DNA from: Arabidopsis thaliana
Lineage: Eukaryota; Streptophyta; Magnoliopsida; Brassicales; Brassicaceae
Reading direction: 5' to 3'
Assembly: GCF_000001735.4 (NCBI RefSeq)
Contig: NC_003074.8
Location: 8,680,101 to 8,744,100 of the forward strand
Length of the DNA: 64,000 nucleotides
Shown here: positions 24,329-35,424 of the stretch, one piece after another
Numbering within the stretch: position 1 is the stretch's first letter
Layout of the letters: each line of letters begins with the position of its first letter
Made by a program: the position numbers and the translations under genes
The notes under the pieces: model-generated
Told to the model about the DNA's origin: nothing
The model's database searches: none
The model's input: only the letters and a program-made list of their open reading frames with translations

Positions 24329-25403
24329 TTAGCTGCTCATAAAATCATCATCTGCATCATCAAGACCAACCCAACTCATGAAAGCAAATAGAAACTCTCT
24401 AAAACCCACTTTCCCTTTTCTTCCCCAATCCATTTCTTCTGCATTACACCATAAAGATAGAATCCAATGAGTATATATAATCCAATTCATCAAAACAATG
24501 AGAATTGAAGAGTGTGCGTGAGATTCATATGTACCAAATCTCATGTTGGTGACATGTGAAGGAGATCTTTCTAGCGGATAGTCTTCGTTGTTCAATGTCT
24601 TTATCACATCAGCCTTGTTTAATTTCCCTTTACCGTCTTTGTCCAAAAACAAGAACACTTCTACTATTGGATCAAATATAGACTCAACCAACTTTGGACC
24701 CATCTCTCTCGATTCCTAAGAAACACACTACATATTTTAGCTTAAATAGTCAATATATTCATCATCATGTCACTGATTATTACCGTGCTGGATTCAGAGG
24801 AAGGTTTCGCCAGAAGATAGATGAGACAGAGAAGGACTATAAACTCATTGAATTGTATCCCTTTGCTTCCATCAACGTCACACCAACTATATAAACCTTT
24901 CACTTCTTCATCCGATAAACTCAGCTTTAGTTCCTCTAAACATTTCTTCAGCTCCTCGATATCGATTGTCCCGTTTGTATCATTATCTGCGAATGTATCC
25001 GCAGAACAAAAAAAAGTTCAAAACTAAAGTGGAATCTTGCTAAAGAAAATACTTAATCCTTCTTTTAGCTTAGGAAACTTCAAGAAAAAATGCTTCAAGA
25101 ATATCAAGAAAATGTACCGTATGATTCGAAAACGCTTCTGATGTTTCTTAATCCTTCTCTTAGCTTAGGAAACTTCATGATTATTGAATCCATAGACTTT
25201 AAACTCCTGTGTCCCGGATAAATACTCCGGCTCTCCACCATTTTCCGTGCAAGCTTCGCATCCAGCTCTGCATACTTCTTGTTGTTCTCCGAGTTAACAC
25301 AGCAGCAAAGCATGTTTCCTACACGGTTTTTTGTATTTCAAAACTATGAATCAAACCATAAGAACATAGCAAATGAAATTTCGAGAAATGAGAACTCACT
25401 CAT
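24329..25403 (-). CDS. EF-hand calcium-binding protein
   Basis: This is a predicted calcium sensor with four EF-hand-like motifs. Exons are 25403-25400, 25318-25118, 24986-24784, 24715-24535 and 24438-24329, giving 232 residues. The first coding exon is only ATGA and its donor is GTGAGT. A second in-frame ATG at 25313 (MLCCC) would give 229 residues and may be the annotated start. Loop 1 is canonical (DNDTNGTIDIEE). Loop 2 (DVDGSKGIQFNE) has Lys at position 6. Loop 3 (DKDGKGKLNKAD) ends in Asp. Loop 4 (DWGRKGKVGFRE) lacks an oxygen ligand at position 3 and is probably inactive. The order and the SFPKLREGLRN-like N-terminus suggest a plant-specific EF-hand group. Localisation is not evident; the CCC motif could be acylated. 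Confidence 0.88.
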
Positions 25404-25824
25404 GTTAATTCTGATGTTTGTTGAAAAGATGGATGAGAGGAACAAGGCGTAAGTAGATAAAGTAAAGCATAAAGAGTAATGAAGAAAGGCATTACGAATA
25501 GTATCAAAGTTAAAGGCTTAAACTTTGGTGGCCCTTTCATCATTTCAATGTTTATTATAGATTATCAATAGATCTTTTTCTTATGTCTTTATAGTTTGTA
25601 CCTTTAAACCTTTCTCTTGAATACAAGAATAATTAGAGGCAAAGGTTAAAGGAAACACTAAAGCTTCAGCTTCAACATTGAAATATATATACATGAGTAG
25701 GCTAAGATGAAAATGTGATGACAAGTTTGTATCGAATAATAATACAGGCCCCTCAAAGCAAGTAAAGAAGAGTTAAATCTTATCTCTACCTTTCCCATAA
25801 TGAACTTTTTCCCTCTCCTAAACT

Positions 25825-28048
25825 TTATCCAATGGTGCTACTAGGCATAATCCAGCCTGATTCATACCCTACGCCCAAATTGTCTCCACGTTGACGCTTC
25901 TTCATTGATGCAGCAGATATAGAGCTCCCATGTGTGATGGAAGTCAGAGAGCTTTCTACTGAACAGTTGGTTGTGATGTTGTTTTTGTTGTCTATTGCTA
26001 CTGCAAGCTCTGACAACGATGGCATCATCATCATCTTTGTTGCATCGAAGTACGGGACTGATGTTCCTTGAGAGCTATTGGAGACTTTGATGGCTAGCTC
26101 TGATAGCTCTTCCCTAGCAGCCTCAAGTCCAGCAAAAGTAGCAGCTTGCTCGTCAAAGGCCTTGCAAGCTTTTTCAAGAATCGATTGCAGGTATTTTCCT
26201 TGTGCCTCTATCCTCAGCTGGAGCCTCCGTTGCACCTGCCCATACTAAAAGACCAATCAAACGTTTGCACTTTAACAGCACAGCCTGTTGCATAAACTCC
26301 TACAAAAGTGGTCATTGTTTCAATCTCAAGGGCGTGTTTATTCATTCCACCTAGGTAGAGATCCAGGACAGATGTTCATATGTACATCAGTAAAAGAACG
26401 AATAATTTGGTAGCAACTCCATCCTAATTTCTGGATTGGACATTTACTTTTGAGTCAAACTTTTTGTAAACATGGTGGTTTGTATCTTCAATATCAATGG
26501 CAAGAGAAATGAAGAGACCTAACCTCCAATTGATCGTGTAGTCTTCTTTGGACTTCCATCTGAGCACGTAGAGCTTCGGTGACTTGGTAACCCCTGGCAC
26601 GCAAACAAATAAGGAGGGTTCATACAATTGTAATTCACTAACCAGCAGTACAGAGAAATGAGAATAAAAATTCAATTATATCCATACTCGTTCTGCTCCT
26701 GCTGCGCCATTCTCATTGATGATGTCGAAGATGAACCTGTGTCCTGACTCTCCCCTACACAAGAAGCTGCAGCATCCAGTTCACAGAATTAGTGGAGCCA
26801 CGAGATATGGACACACAACTGGAATTCAACAAAACAGGGTCCCAACAAGTTGTTATTCTTATTTTCCTTTTTTCAAAATCAAGTCTTTGTTTGACGATTT
26901 AAACCATGAACAGTTACTAAATATATATTGTGCCTCTCACATGATATAGTTCTACGAAACTTCTAACAAATATGATTCCAAATAGCCATATGAATAAAGA
27001 GTAGAACCAAACGGCTTCAAAAACAGAGATATAGACAACAACAACAACAAAAAGGTCAACTGAATAGATACCATCTTTAGAGTTCTCAGTTGATTCTTTG
27101 CCAGCTTGCCTCCCTAGGCGGAATTTCTGTCGAGCAAAACACATACAAAAGAGAGAAACACAACACCATCAAACACCCAATATTACTATGAATAACACAT
27201 ATAAATGAAACTTAAATCCAACCTAGATACAACTCTTAATACCAAAGCAAATTTCAGAATCTAAGGCGTCAAGTCATTGAAATTCTAGGTGTGGTCTCAT
27301 CAACCAAGATAGATCTAATAACAGTTAATTAGGAATCAGTTTTGTTTATCAAACCTGAAGATGTGATTTGAGGTGGTAGAGAGTGAGACCCTTCACTCCC
27401 ATTGTTCTCATAATAGTTTTGGGAGTCGCTTCTGTAAATTGAACAGACAGAGTCAGAACGGTCTCTTCAAAAACATGTGTGAGGTAAAAGACAACACAGG
27501 AGTTAAATCTTAGCTACAAAGCAATTCACAAGCTTCAAAATATTTAGAGATGACACTGACACTACTTAATTACAACTGACTAATTTCGAAAAAGGAAACA
27601 AATTTATACACTGCAGAATCTGCTTCTATTTTGGGACACATAAAGAGCTACAGTTATAAAGATCTCAATTCAAGTCTCGAGAACAACAAACCATAAACTT
27701 CATCGAATCAAGTAACGAGACATATTCTTCAGAAATCAGAAATATCTAAACTTTGAGAGAAGAATCCATCAAACCCTAAAAAAAGTCGAATTTTGTTAAC
27801 GGACCGAGCAACGAAACTGAACAAAGAGATAAGTAGACAAAGTAGTACTCACTGTCAGGACCACCGAGCTGAGTAACGGCGTCAACGAATCTCTCATGAA
27901 GCTCAGTTGTCCACCGGAGACGAGGTTTAGGGTCAGTCGTTAAAACCAAACAAGCGTCACCGGGAAGATTGGTTCCGTCAAGAGGTCCATGGTAGTCACC
28001 ACCAACGTGTCCACCATCGAGTGGAAGCGAGCGAATCGCTGAGTACAT
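25825..28048 (-). CDS. PHL2: MYB-CC (G2-like) transcription factor, PHR1-like
   Basis: This is a nuclear regulator of phosphate-starvation genes, one of the PHR1 relatives that bind the P1BS element. Exons are 28048-27853, 27431-27355, 27126-27072, 26766-26688, 26593-26524 and 26235-25825, giving 295 residues. The single MYB repeat (residues about 42-100) has PRLRWTTELHERFVDAVTQL, GGPDKATPKTIMRTMGVKGL and TLYHLKSHLQKFRLG. The coiled-coil domain (residues about 135-185) has EALRAQMEVQRRLHDQLEVQ, RRLQLRIEAQGKYLQSILEK. The C-terminus is serine-rich. All introns are GT-AG. A 109-codon upstream frame overlaps the start (see findings), which may tune translation. The family call is certain; the symbol is from memory. 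Confidence 0.95.
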
Positions 28049-28269
28049 TTTCCAATTTTGGTCGCCGATTTTCCCGGGAAAGTGAGAGAAAGCTTTAGGG
28101 GAGATGAATTTGGGTGGTATGGAGATTGTGGGAGTTTCGGATCCGGGTCAAACGTCGGGTCAGGCTCCGGATTTATGGACAGCGAAGAGACGGGTGGATA
28201 TAGTTTGGACGTATTAGGCTCCGATTTGCGTTTAAACATAGAAGGAACATGTTTATAATCAAATCCCAT
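27940..28269 (-). other. Upstream ORF overlapping the PHL2 start (109 codons)
   Basis: An ATG at 28269 opens a 109-codon frame that runs through the PHL2 leader and overlaps the main coding start (28048) by 109 bases in a different frame. The first 75 or so residues are proline- and serine-rich. Whether it is translated depends on the transcription start, which cannot be seen here. Confidence 0.5.
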
Positions 28270-29017
28270 TTAATTATTTGTAGCAGAGGTACTTTAATTA
28301 AACTATTAGTAATAATATAATCAACAATTTTATAATATTTAGACATTTGATTGCTCTAATCTAAATTATTACACCAACAATATTAAACTATTTAGACCCT
28401 TTTTCTTGCTTATATGATATTATAATAAAATAGTTATTCAAAAAAAAAATCCATGATTGAATGAGAAAGAAATGGTGAAGGATTAGTAGGAACCCAATTG
28501 TTTATGCAATTAAAATAAAGTTTGAATACAGTAAGTCAGTAATCGCATTCAAAACTAACAAAAGTTTTTTTGAAAACATACATTGAACGTAAACTAAAAA
28601 TTATTTTGTGTATAGCCTTATTCATGTTATATCTTATTTAAATTGATCGTTTTCTTTTACATTAAAATGGAAAAGGCATGAGTCTTCTTCTTAAAAAAAA
28701 ATATTTATAATTGTGAAAATGTTTTTTTTTTATTTGTAAAATAAAAAAACAGTTTCATAACCAATAAAGACAGTTCTCATAAATTCTCTTTATAAAATTG
28801 TTTAGTTGGGATGTCACTATTTTATACTTTCAATTTTGCTGATTTGATCAAGTTTATATATATATGTTTGTGAATCATTTATTATTTAGCTAGCTCGTCA
28901 ACGCTAGCTTTCTAGAATGTTAATTAGCGCTAATATAATGTAGACATTAGTGAAGCTGGTGTCAAATAGTTTCTAGTTTGTTATCAAAATACATAATTTT
29001 TTATATTGGAAAGTACA

Positions 29018-29144
29018 TTAAAACCTCTATAGATAATATTCGATAAATCAGAAACCATTATATATTAAAAAGTAAATTTGGTCCCGAATTGAGCAAATGT
29101 AAAAAATGATACAATTTGATAAATGATAAAATAATATATATTTC

Positions 29145-29183
<39 letters not shown>

Positions 29184-29215
29184 CTTATCAATATCAAAGT
29201 GAAATGAATCAAATT
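29018..29215. repeat. Repeat-like AT-rich block (TTAAAACCTCTATA...GGTCCCGA)
   Basis: The words ATTAAAACCTCTATA, TTCGATAAAT and TTGGTCCCGAATTG in this order resemble a dispersed AT-rich element that I remember seeing many times in Arabidopsis intergenic DNA. It is probably transposon-derived. The limits are approximate and no terminal repeats were found. Confidence 0.3.
29152..29180. repeat. (AT)n microsatellite
   Basis: An uninterrupted AT dinucleotide run of about 29 bases, likely length-polymorphic. Confidence 0.9.
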
Positions 29216-31562
29216 TGATAGAATTTGATAGAATTTGTTTCGTGATATGAGAAGATCGGGTTTTATAAACTATACAATGTCTTGAAATGTCTATATAATA
29301 TAGATAAAAATGCAGAGAGTGAACTTGGAGAAAGAAAATCCTCTAAAACATTTTACTTACAGTTTTTTTTTTTAAATTCTTTTATTATAGAAAAAGCACT
29401 ACTTGCATATATTTTATTATAGGAAAATACCATGCAAAGAAATTAATCATCCTATAAGTATACATAGGTAGACGTTTTAAAATTCATTTCTAAAACTAAA
29501 AGTTAGTTTAAATATTTTTATATCTACTAGAAGTAAAAACATAATTTTATACTATCGTTTTAATAAAGTAAGTTTAACATGAATATTATATGCATAAGGC
29601 GCTGAGGATTACCTAATGTAGAAAGCAACAAAGAGTTAAATCATAGGTAGTTGAAAATAAGAATAATAATTAACGACTAAATTTCATTATCATGTATTAA
29701 AAATGTAAAACTATCTCTATCCACCAACTCAGTTTTGATTATATAATTATTGTGAAACATACGCCCGTCATAGTAGACTAATAGTAACATGAGTACAGAC
29801 TCTTGAGTTGTTTGTGTATTTAAAATCCTTTGGTTGTTGGAAAAGAATAGCATATGTTCATCTCTTAATTAATCGTAAGTACGAATAACGAAATATTAAA
29901 AAAAAAAAAATGGATACGATTATAAAAACTCAACTAGGGTGAAAACAAATCATAAAGTTTATATAGTTCATGTCAGTACATTTTCTTAAATAAACTTTCA
30001 ATATATGATTTAGGAAAAAGAAAATTGATGATATTGAACTCCTAGATGGAGAATATTGTTAAAGACTTTCGATTCCAGATACGCTTTAAAATCTTATACT
30101 AGTAAATATTGGTAACAAAACAATTATAATCATTAGGAACATAGATTACATTGCAAAACTTGGTCATTGCATGATAAAAACAATTGCTGGTAAATCCAAA
30201 GGTTAAAAATTTCGACAGGTACACATTAAAAGAATAAGCTTAATGGTGTATAAAATGAAAATTCTTTTAATTTTTTTGATTTTTTAATTAGTTTGTCAAA
30301 ATTCCAAATTCTAAAATCCGAACTAATAATATGTATCATTTATAAAGATCATAGGTTTTATCTAAGAACATATGTTCTCGAGTATTATAATTTGCAATCA
30401 ATCACAAAAAATATAAAGAAATTTGATTTACCAACTCTAGGAAATTTTTGACATATTATACATGTTTTAATTAAAGTAGAATAAAACAAAAACATAGAAG
30501 AGAAAGGTACCAACTGAACAAGTTGAAGTAACACATGGCTTTGGCGTATTTATATTGATGTCTCTACCAACTTCGCCGATTATGAATATAAATGTTTGTT
30601 ATTGGGATATATAATAATGTAGTACGATTTTAACTGATATTATAGGTTTCTGATGTAGATGACAAAGGTTGTTTCATGCTTTTCTGTTTCATCAGTTAAA
30701 ATAGTGCGATTAACATGATTAGTATTATGATAATAACTTCAGTTGATACAATCCATACGATCATTCAAGTTGAAATTGTTAATTCCACATATCTTTTTGA
30801 ATAAAAAAACGATTTATTTGTTCTATAGTGTTGATCCATCATAAGTTGAGATAAATTTAAGAGCTGTTCAGTGTTCGTTAGGGTGAGGACAAGATGCGAC
30901 TGTCCGGGACTCAATAAATTAAAATATATTTCTTGAATAAAACATTAAAATACAAACAAGATTAATATAGCTAAATATATTAAATTAAGCAAAACAAAAC
31001 CCAAATTAAAACTTTGAATTATTGGACCCCAAAACTTATAAAAGGCCCATAATATTCTTGGACCATTGCGATGCACTGCTGAATGCTTGTGAACTAGGAC
31101 AACCGAGTAAAATAACCTGTTTTATATCCTCTATTCAACGACTGAATTCTCAATTTTTGACGTCGTGTGACTTCACTTTCACAAACCACAAAAAGCCATC
31201 TTCGTTCATTCAGAAGTACATACAATTATTGTGGTACGTAATTGGATAAAACCGAAAAAAAATTCAAACAAAACGATGCACTACAGTTATGGCGGTGTAA
31301 TATGATTTTTACAAAACTTGTGTTTTACAACACCTGTCACAAATGTACCAGCATCCGCTTTTGTTAAACACATTCAGAGAAAACACAAAAGTTGAAATAT
31401 AAAAACAAGTTCTCTGAAAGGTTTGTTATATATTTTTAATGTCAATGTCAAAGCTAAAAGAACATAAAGCATAACAAATTACTACATTTGGTTAAACTAA
31501 ATAAAGAGGGATGATCAATAAGAAATCTATAAAAAATACAAAAATTAGAAGCAAAGGAAAGA

Positions 31563-33261
31563 TCAAGCAGGGATGGGCAAATCTTCAACCCATCCACCAC
31601 GATTAATAAAGCTGAGATCAGCCAAATTTTGAATGGCAGATTCACTAAGCTTCTTAACCCACTTCACACGTCTTCCTATATTTGCTCCACTTCCAAAGCA
31701 TCCATGTTCTGCAAAGACCAGCTGGTTTTCGTGGCCCACGAAATTCCATGCATCCCATCCTTCAGGAACAACTACATCGGTCAGGTTCGAGTTGTAAAAG
31801 ATCACTCGAGAATAACCGCGCCACGGCCTGCCCAAGAAGGCCATGCCTGTTCCATATACGAGGCAGTTGATGAAGATGAATCCATTTGCATCGTACGGGT
31901 TGGTCCGTCCTTGAGCCGTTATGTAACCGGCTAGCCCCGGTTCTAGCTGCCCACCTAGCACTTGTATCACACAGCTCTACAACCCACCAAACACAACTTT
32001 TATTTAATGAAACTTGGCCCGAATAAATAGGAATTTTAGTTTTATAAAGGATTATTAATATGTGAAAACTACAGGGCTATTAAGAATGGTTCCATTAGCT
32101 ATGTATATTTAGTTTTTTTTCGAAAATGGTTATCAAATCAAAATCCAATCAAGAACATTCTTAGTTTGGTTCAATTTTTAATTTATCATATCTTTACTTT
32201 TCATAAAATTAAACTTCAGTTCGATATTTTCCTTTTTGTGCATAGGAAAAGTGAAAAAAACATTCCAATCGCAGTGGTTAGAAAGATATATCTAGATTGA
32301 ACATCACAACTATCTACGGACATCTACTGTTAACAATTCCTTGGCCATTTTAAAGACATTCTAAAAGTTTCAAATTATTTAGATTTAGGATTAATATCAT
32401 CCTGTCATAATCTCAAAACCAACATTATTATGTGAAGAATGTAACGGATCACCTGGTAAATAGATTGACCGGTACCAAAGATGAAATCGACCGCGCCTTG
32501 TATGGTACACCGGTGGAAGTAGTGCCGGCCATCAAAGTCCCACAAGGTATCTTGAATTCCAGCAAACCCTACCGAGTAAAAAGCCGACTTATCGCCGCCT
32601 ATCAACGCTGCCACGGCTGGAGTTCTAGGGTTCTTGTTCATTTTCCCTTTGCTAGGGAAATTATAGGAATTCTATAAAAAAAAAAAAAAAATCCATAAAT
32701 TTATTCAATAAAAAAAAAAATCAACAAAGAAAAAAGGCAAGAGAACGAAAGATAAAAATCACCACCGTACGGCGAAAGTGATGCTTTTAACAACGGTGTT
32801 ATCGGCAAGAGTAGAAAAGGTAGGGCTTTGTGCAACCGAGTAATGGTCGTCCCATTCAACTCTCGTTAACCTTTTTCCAGCTCCTACTAGTACTATGAAC
32901 GGTTTTTCATACGGTATCTTTATTTTCTCTCTTTATATGCAAGACATAGAGAAAAAACATTACTAAGCACTTTCGCATATATAACTTCATTACAAGACAT
33001 ATAGAACTTCATGATAATTACTCAATCAAAATATTGCTAGACTAACCTGTAAAGACCGGCTTTAACGTTGATGAAGAACCAATGACGATTGTTGATTGGA
33101 ACAGAATCAATAGCTTTTTGTATTGTCGTGAAATTTCCATGGCCGGATTGATCAACAAATACTTGTTGTTGGTATACTCCGAATGGCTTAGCTTCAATGA
33201 GGTGAGGTAGACAAAAACAACAAAGAGCGATGAGACCTATGAAAATTCGATGAGTTCCCAT
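31563..33261 (-). CDS. Pectin methylesterase (CE8), secreted
   Basis: This enzyme removes methyl esters from cell-wall homogalacturonan. Exons are 33261-33047, 32930-32771, 32671-32453 and 31976-31563, giving 335 residues with no pro-domain (group 2 type). Residues 1-24 are a signal peptide ([19 protein letters not shown]). CE8 landmarks follow: [72 protein letters not shown] and the [17 protein letters not shown] block. Both catalytic aspartates (QDTLW and DFIFG) and the LGRPW arginine are present. The glutamine usual in QAVAL is replaced (TPAVAALI), as I recall for this subclade. Intron 2 uses donor GTACGG; an in-frame alternative pair of splice sites exists (see findings). Confidence 0.93.
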
Positions 33262-35424
33262 TATTACAGTTTCTGATTTTGATTAGATGGTAACGAAACG
33301 TAAGAGTTTTAAGAGAGGGAGGGTAAATGAGAGTAGTGGAAGAAATGGAGGATTTTTTTAACAAGGTCGTGAGGTTAATGCTTTTTTAGTTAATTGTAAA
33401 TATTTTGATGAAGATTTTGTTACTTTGTTTTCCTTTGATTATGTGAGGTTTTTATTGTGCTATTAAAGTAGAATCTAAATGAAACTGGAAAGTTTGGCTT
33501 TGTTTCTAGATTTGGTGATCCAATATCTTGGTTTTATGTGAGAGGTCCGAAACAAGAAAGGAAGTTGTAATATTTGTTTTGATTGTGGTAACTGTAAATA
33601 AAAGTTAGTGGTCGAGACTAAAATTGAAAAATTATTATAAATTATTTTAAAAACTTAATACATAGTGGTTTTATTTTGTATAGAGATTACACTGAAAAAA
33701 TGGTAGAAAACTTGAAATTTGTCATACAATTAATATTTTAGGTTAAATCTTTGTAGATGACTCTATCCACATTGATAAATGATAAGTATATCTGTCTTGT
33801 TTGGAAATAAAAAGGAAGCTTTTATAGATTTGGGCGTATTTCTCCAAATAATAGGAACAAGTAACACATTGGAATAAACCCCTTTATAAGAAAAAAAAAT
33901 AACACATGTGAATGAACAATACACTAACCCTTTATCAATTTTTTGTTTTGTTTTAATAATACTACTATTCCTTTAAATTTTATTTCACAAAAATTTTCAA
34001 AAAAATAATTACAATTTTGCATCCTCAGAAAAATATGACGTGTTATTTTCAAAAGAAAAATAGAATTCTATATACAAACTGTCACCCTCTAAATATTTAC
34101 CGCTTTTTGAATAGAGATGAGAAAAGTCTCAAACTCCAACCATTTATTTGAAGGCCATTCTAGGATGGCAAAAAAAAAAGATATGTTTATTTTCATTTTC
34201 TTGTTGACATCTAGTGATCACTGATCAGGCACGTTTCAAGTATCAAATATCGAGAGAGTACTTATACACGTGCTTACACTTTTTAGCCCCAAGAAAAATC
34301 GATTAGGAGTAATCACCAGTGGTCCTCATGTATCTGTCTTGCCATATTTTCACATACCTTTTGAAAACAAAGACTGTGTAGTGATCCCATTTCTTGTTAA
34401 AGTGCTCTTAGACTGTAAAAAGAGAAAACAAATTCTATGTACAAACATTGAATTCTAAATCAACTCACGACAAAAGAAAAAAGTAATCAGAAATCTAGAT
34501 CAACTCTCTCCATTTTCAAAAGTAATTACAATGATTATCTTACCATTTAACACAATAATACGATTGACAAACACGAATCTTTTTTGCTTACCTTCGATGA
34601 ATTAATATAAGCTATATAACAAAGGATCTTCAAGTCTTGGACGGATTTGGAATTGGAATTCTCTGGCCTTGGACTCTGTCAAGATCTTACCCCCGTACGA
34701 ACCTACTTGGTGTGAGAAGAAAACCAAGCAGTGCTTTTGGAATTTATTGTGTATGTGTCGGATCTGACTTGGATTAGAGCTAATGGTGAATATATAAAGA
34801 AGATGAAGACAAGAGTTTCGTCTTTGTTGACGTACGAGAGAAAGATTAAAGACAATCATTTTGAGTCTCCTAAATGAATTTGTTTTTCTGAATTCTGACA
34901 CTTAGTTTCTTTAGTCAAATCACTTTTGAAAAAGTGTAAAAGCGTCACTTTGTTTAACCGAATGGTCAATTTTTTGAAGATTAAAACTGGCTATTTCTAA
35001 CCTTTTTTTTCTTCATGTTTTCTTGTTGTATATATATTGGCCCATTTCTCATAGACAAATCTCAAGAAAATGATAGTTCCTCTCCCTCCCCTCAAGAAAA
35101 GTTTTCATGCATTGTTTTTTTCTTTTCTTTTTTATTTTGTGAAAAAAGTTATTTCAAGTAAATAAGTGGTTTAGCATTCTAAACCGCTTGTTCAAAACCT
35201 ACAAATCAAAGCAGCAGAAATCACAACAACGAGTTCTAACATTACAAGCGACACAATCATCACTAAAATTTAAATTGCATGAAAAAAGCCCCAAAAAAAT
35301 AAAGTAAGCACTCCCTTTAACTTAAACACTCTTCCAAATGCTTGGAGAATAAAACCCAATATGTAGAGATTATTACGTACTGTAATCTTCACCAGTGTAC
35401 AAAGTTGTCGCCGTGTGATGATTT
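33262..35424. other. Intergenic region between PME and FAMA
   Basis: AT-rich, 2.2 kb. It holds the PME promoter on the left and the FAMA 3' flank on the right. A 99-codon minus-strand frame at 34602-34901 has no domain or signal that I recognise, and I do not count it as a gene. No RNA gene is recognisable. Confidence 0.5.

Larger units (their letters stand above)
28270..31562. other. Intergenic region upstream of PHL2
   Basis: This 3.3 kb is AT-rich and without a supported gene. It holds the distal PHL2 promoter, a repeat-like block near 29018-29200 ending in a long AT run, and the 3' flank of the pectin methylesterase gene. A small GC-richer patch near 30870-30915 (CGACTGTCCGGGACTC) might be old transposon sequence. 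The plus-strand frame at 31022-31249 is not convincing. Confidence 0.5.

Noticed and set aside
31629..31934. 101-codon plus-strand frame in the PME last exon
   Set aside because: It is antisense to an exon with intact catalytic motifs; no independent evidence.
32655..32766. PME exon 3 starting after CCCTAG as the main form
   Set aside because: It would delete the family-conserved NSYNFPS segment. Kept only as a possible minor splice form.
34602..34901. 99-codon minus-strand frame between PME and FAMA
   Set aside because: No domain, signal peptide pattern or flanking gene signals were found. Possible as a small gene, but not supportable from sequence alone.
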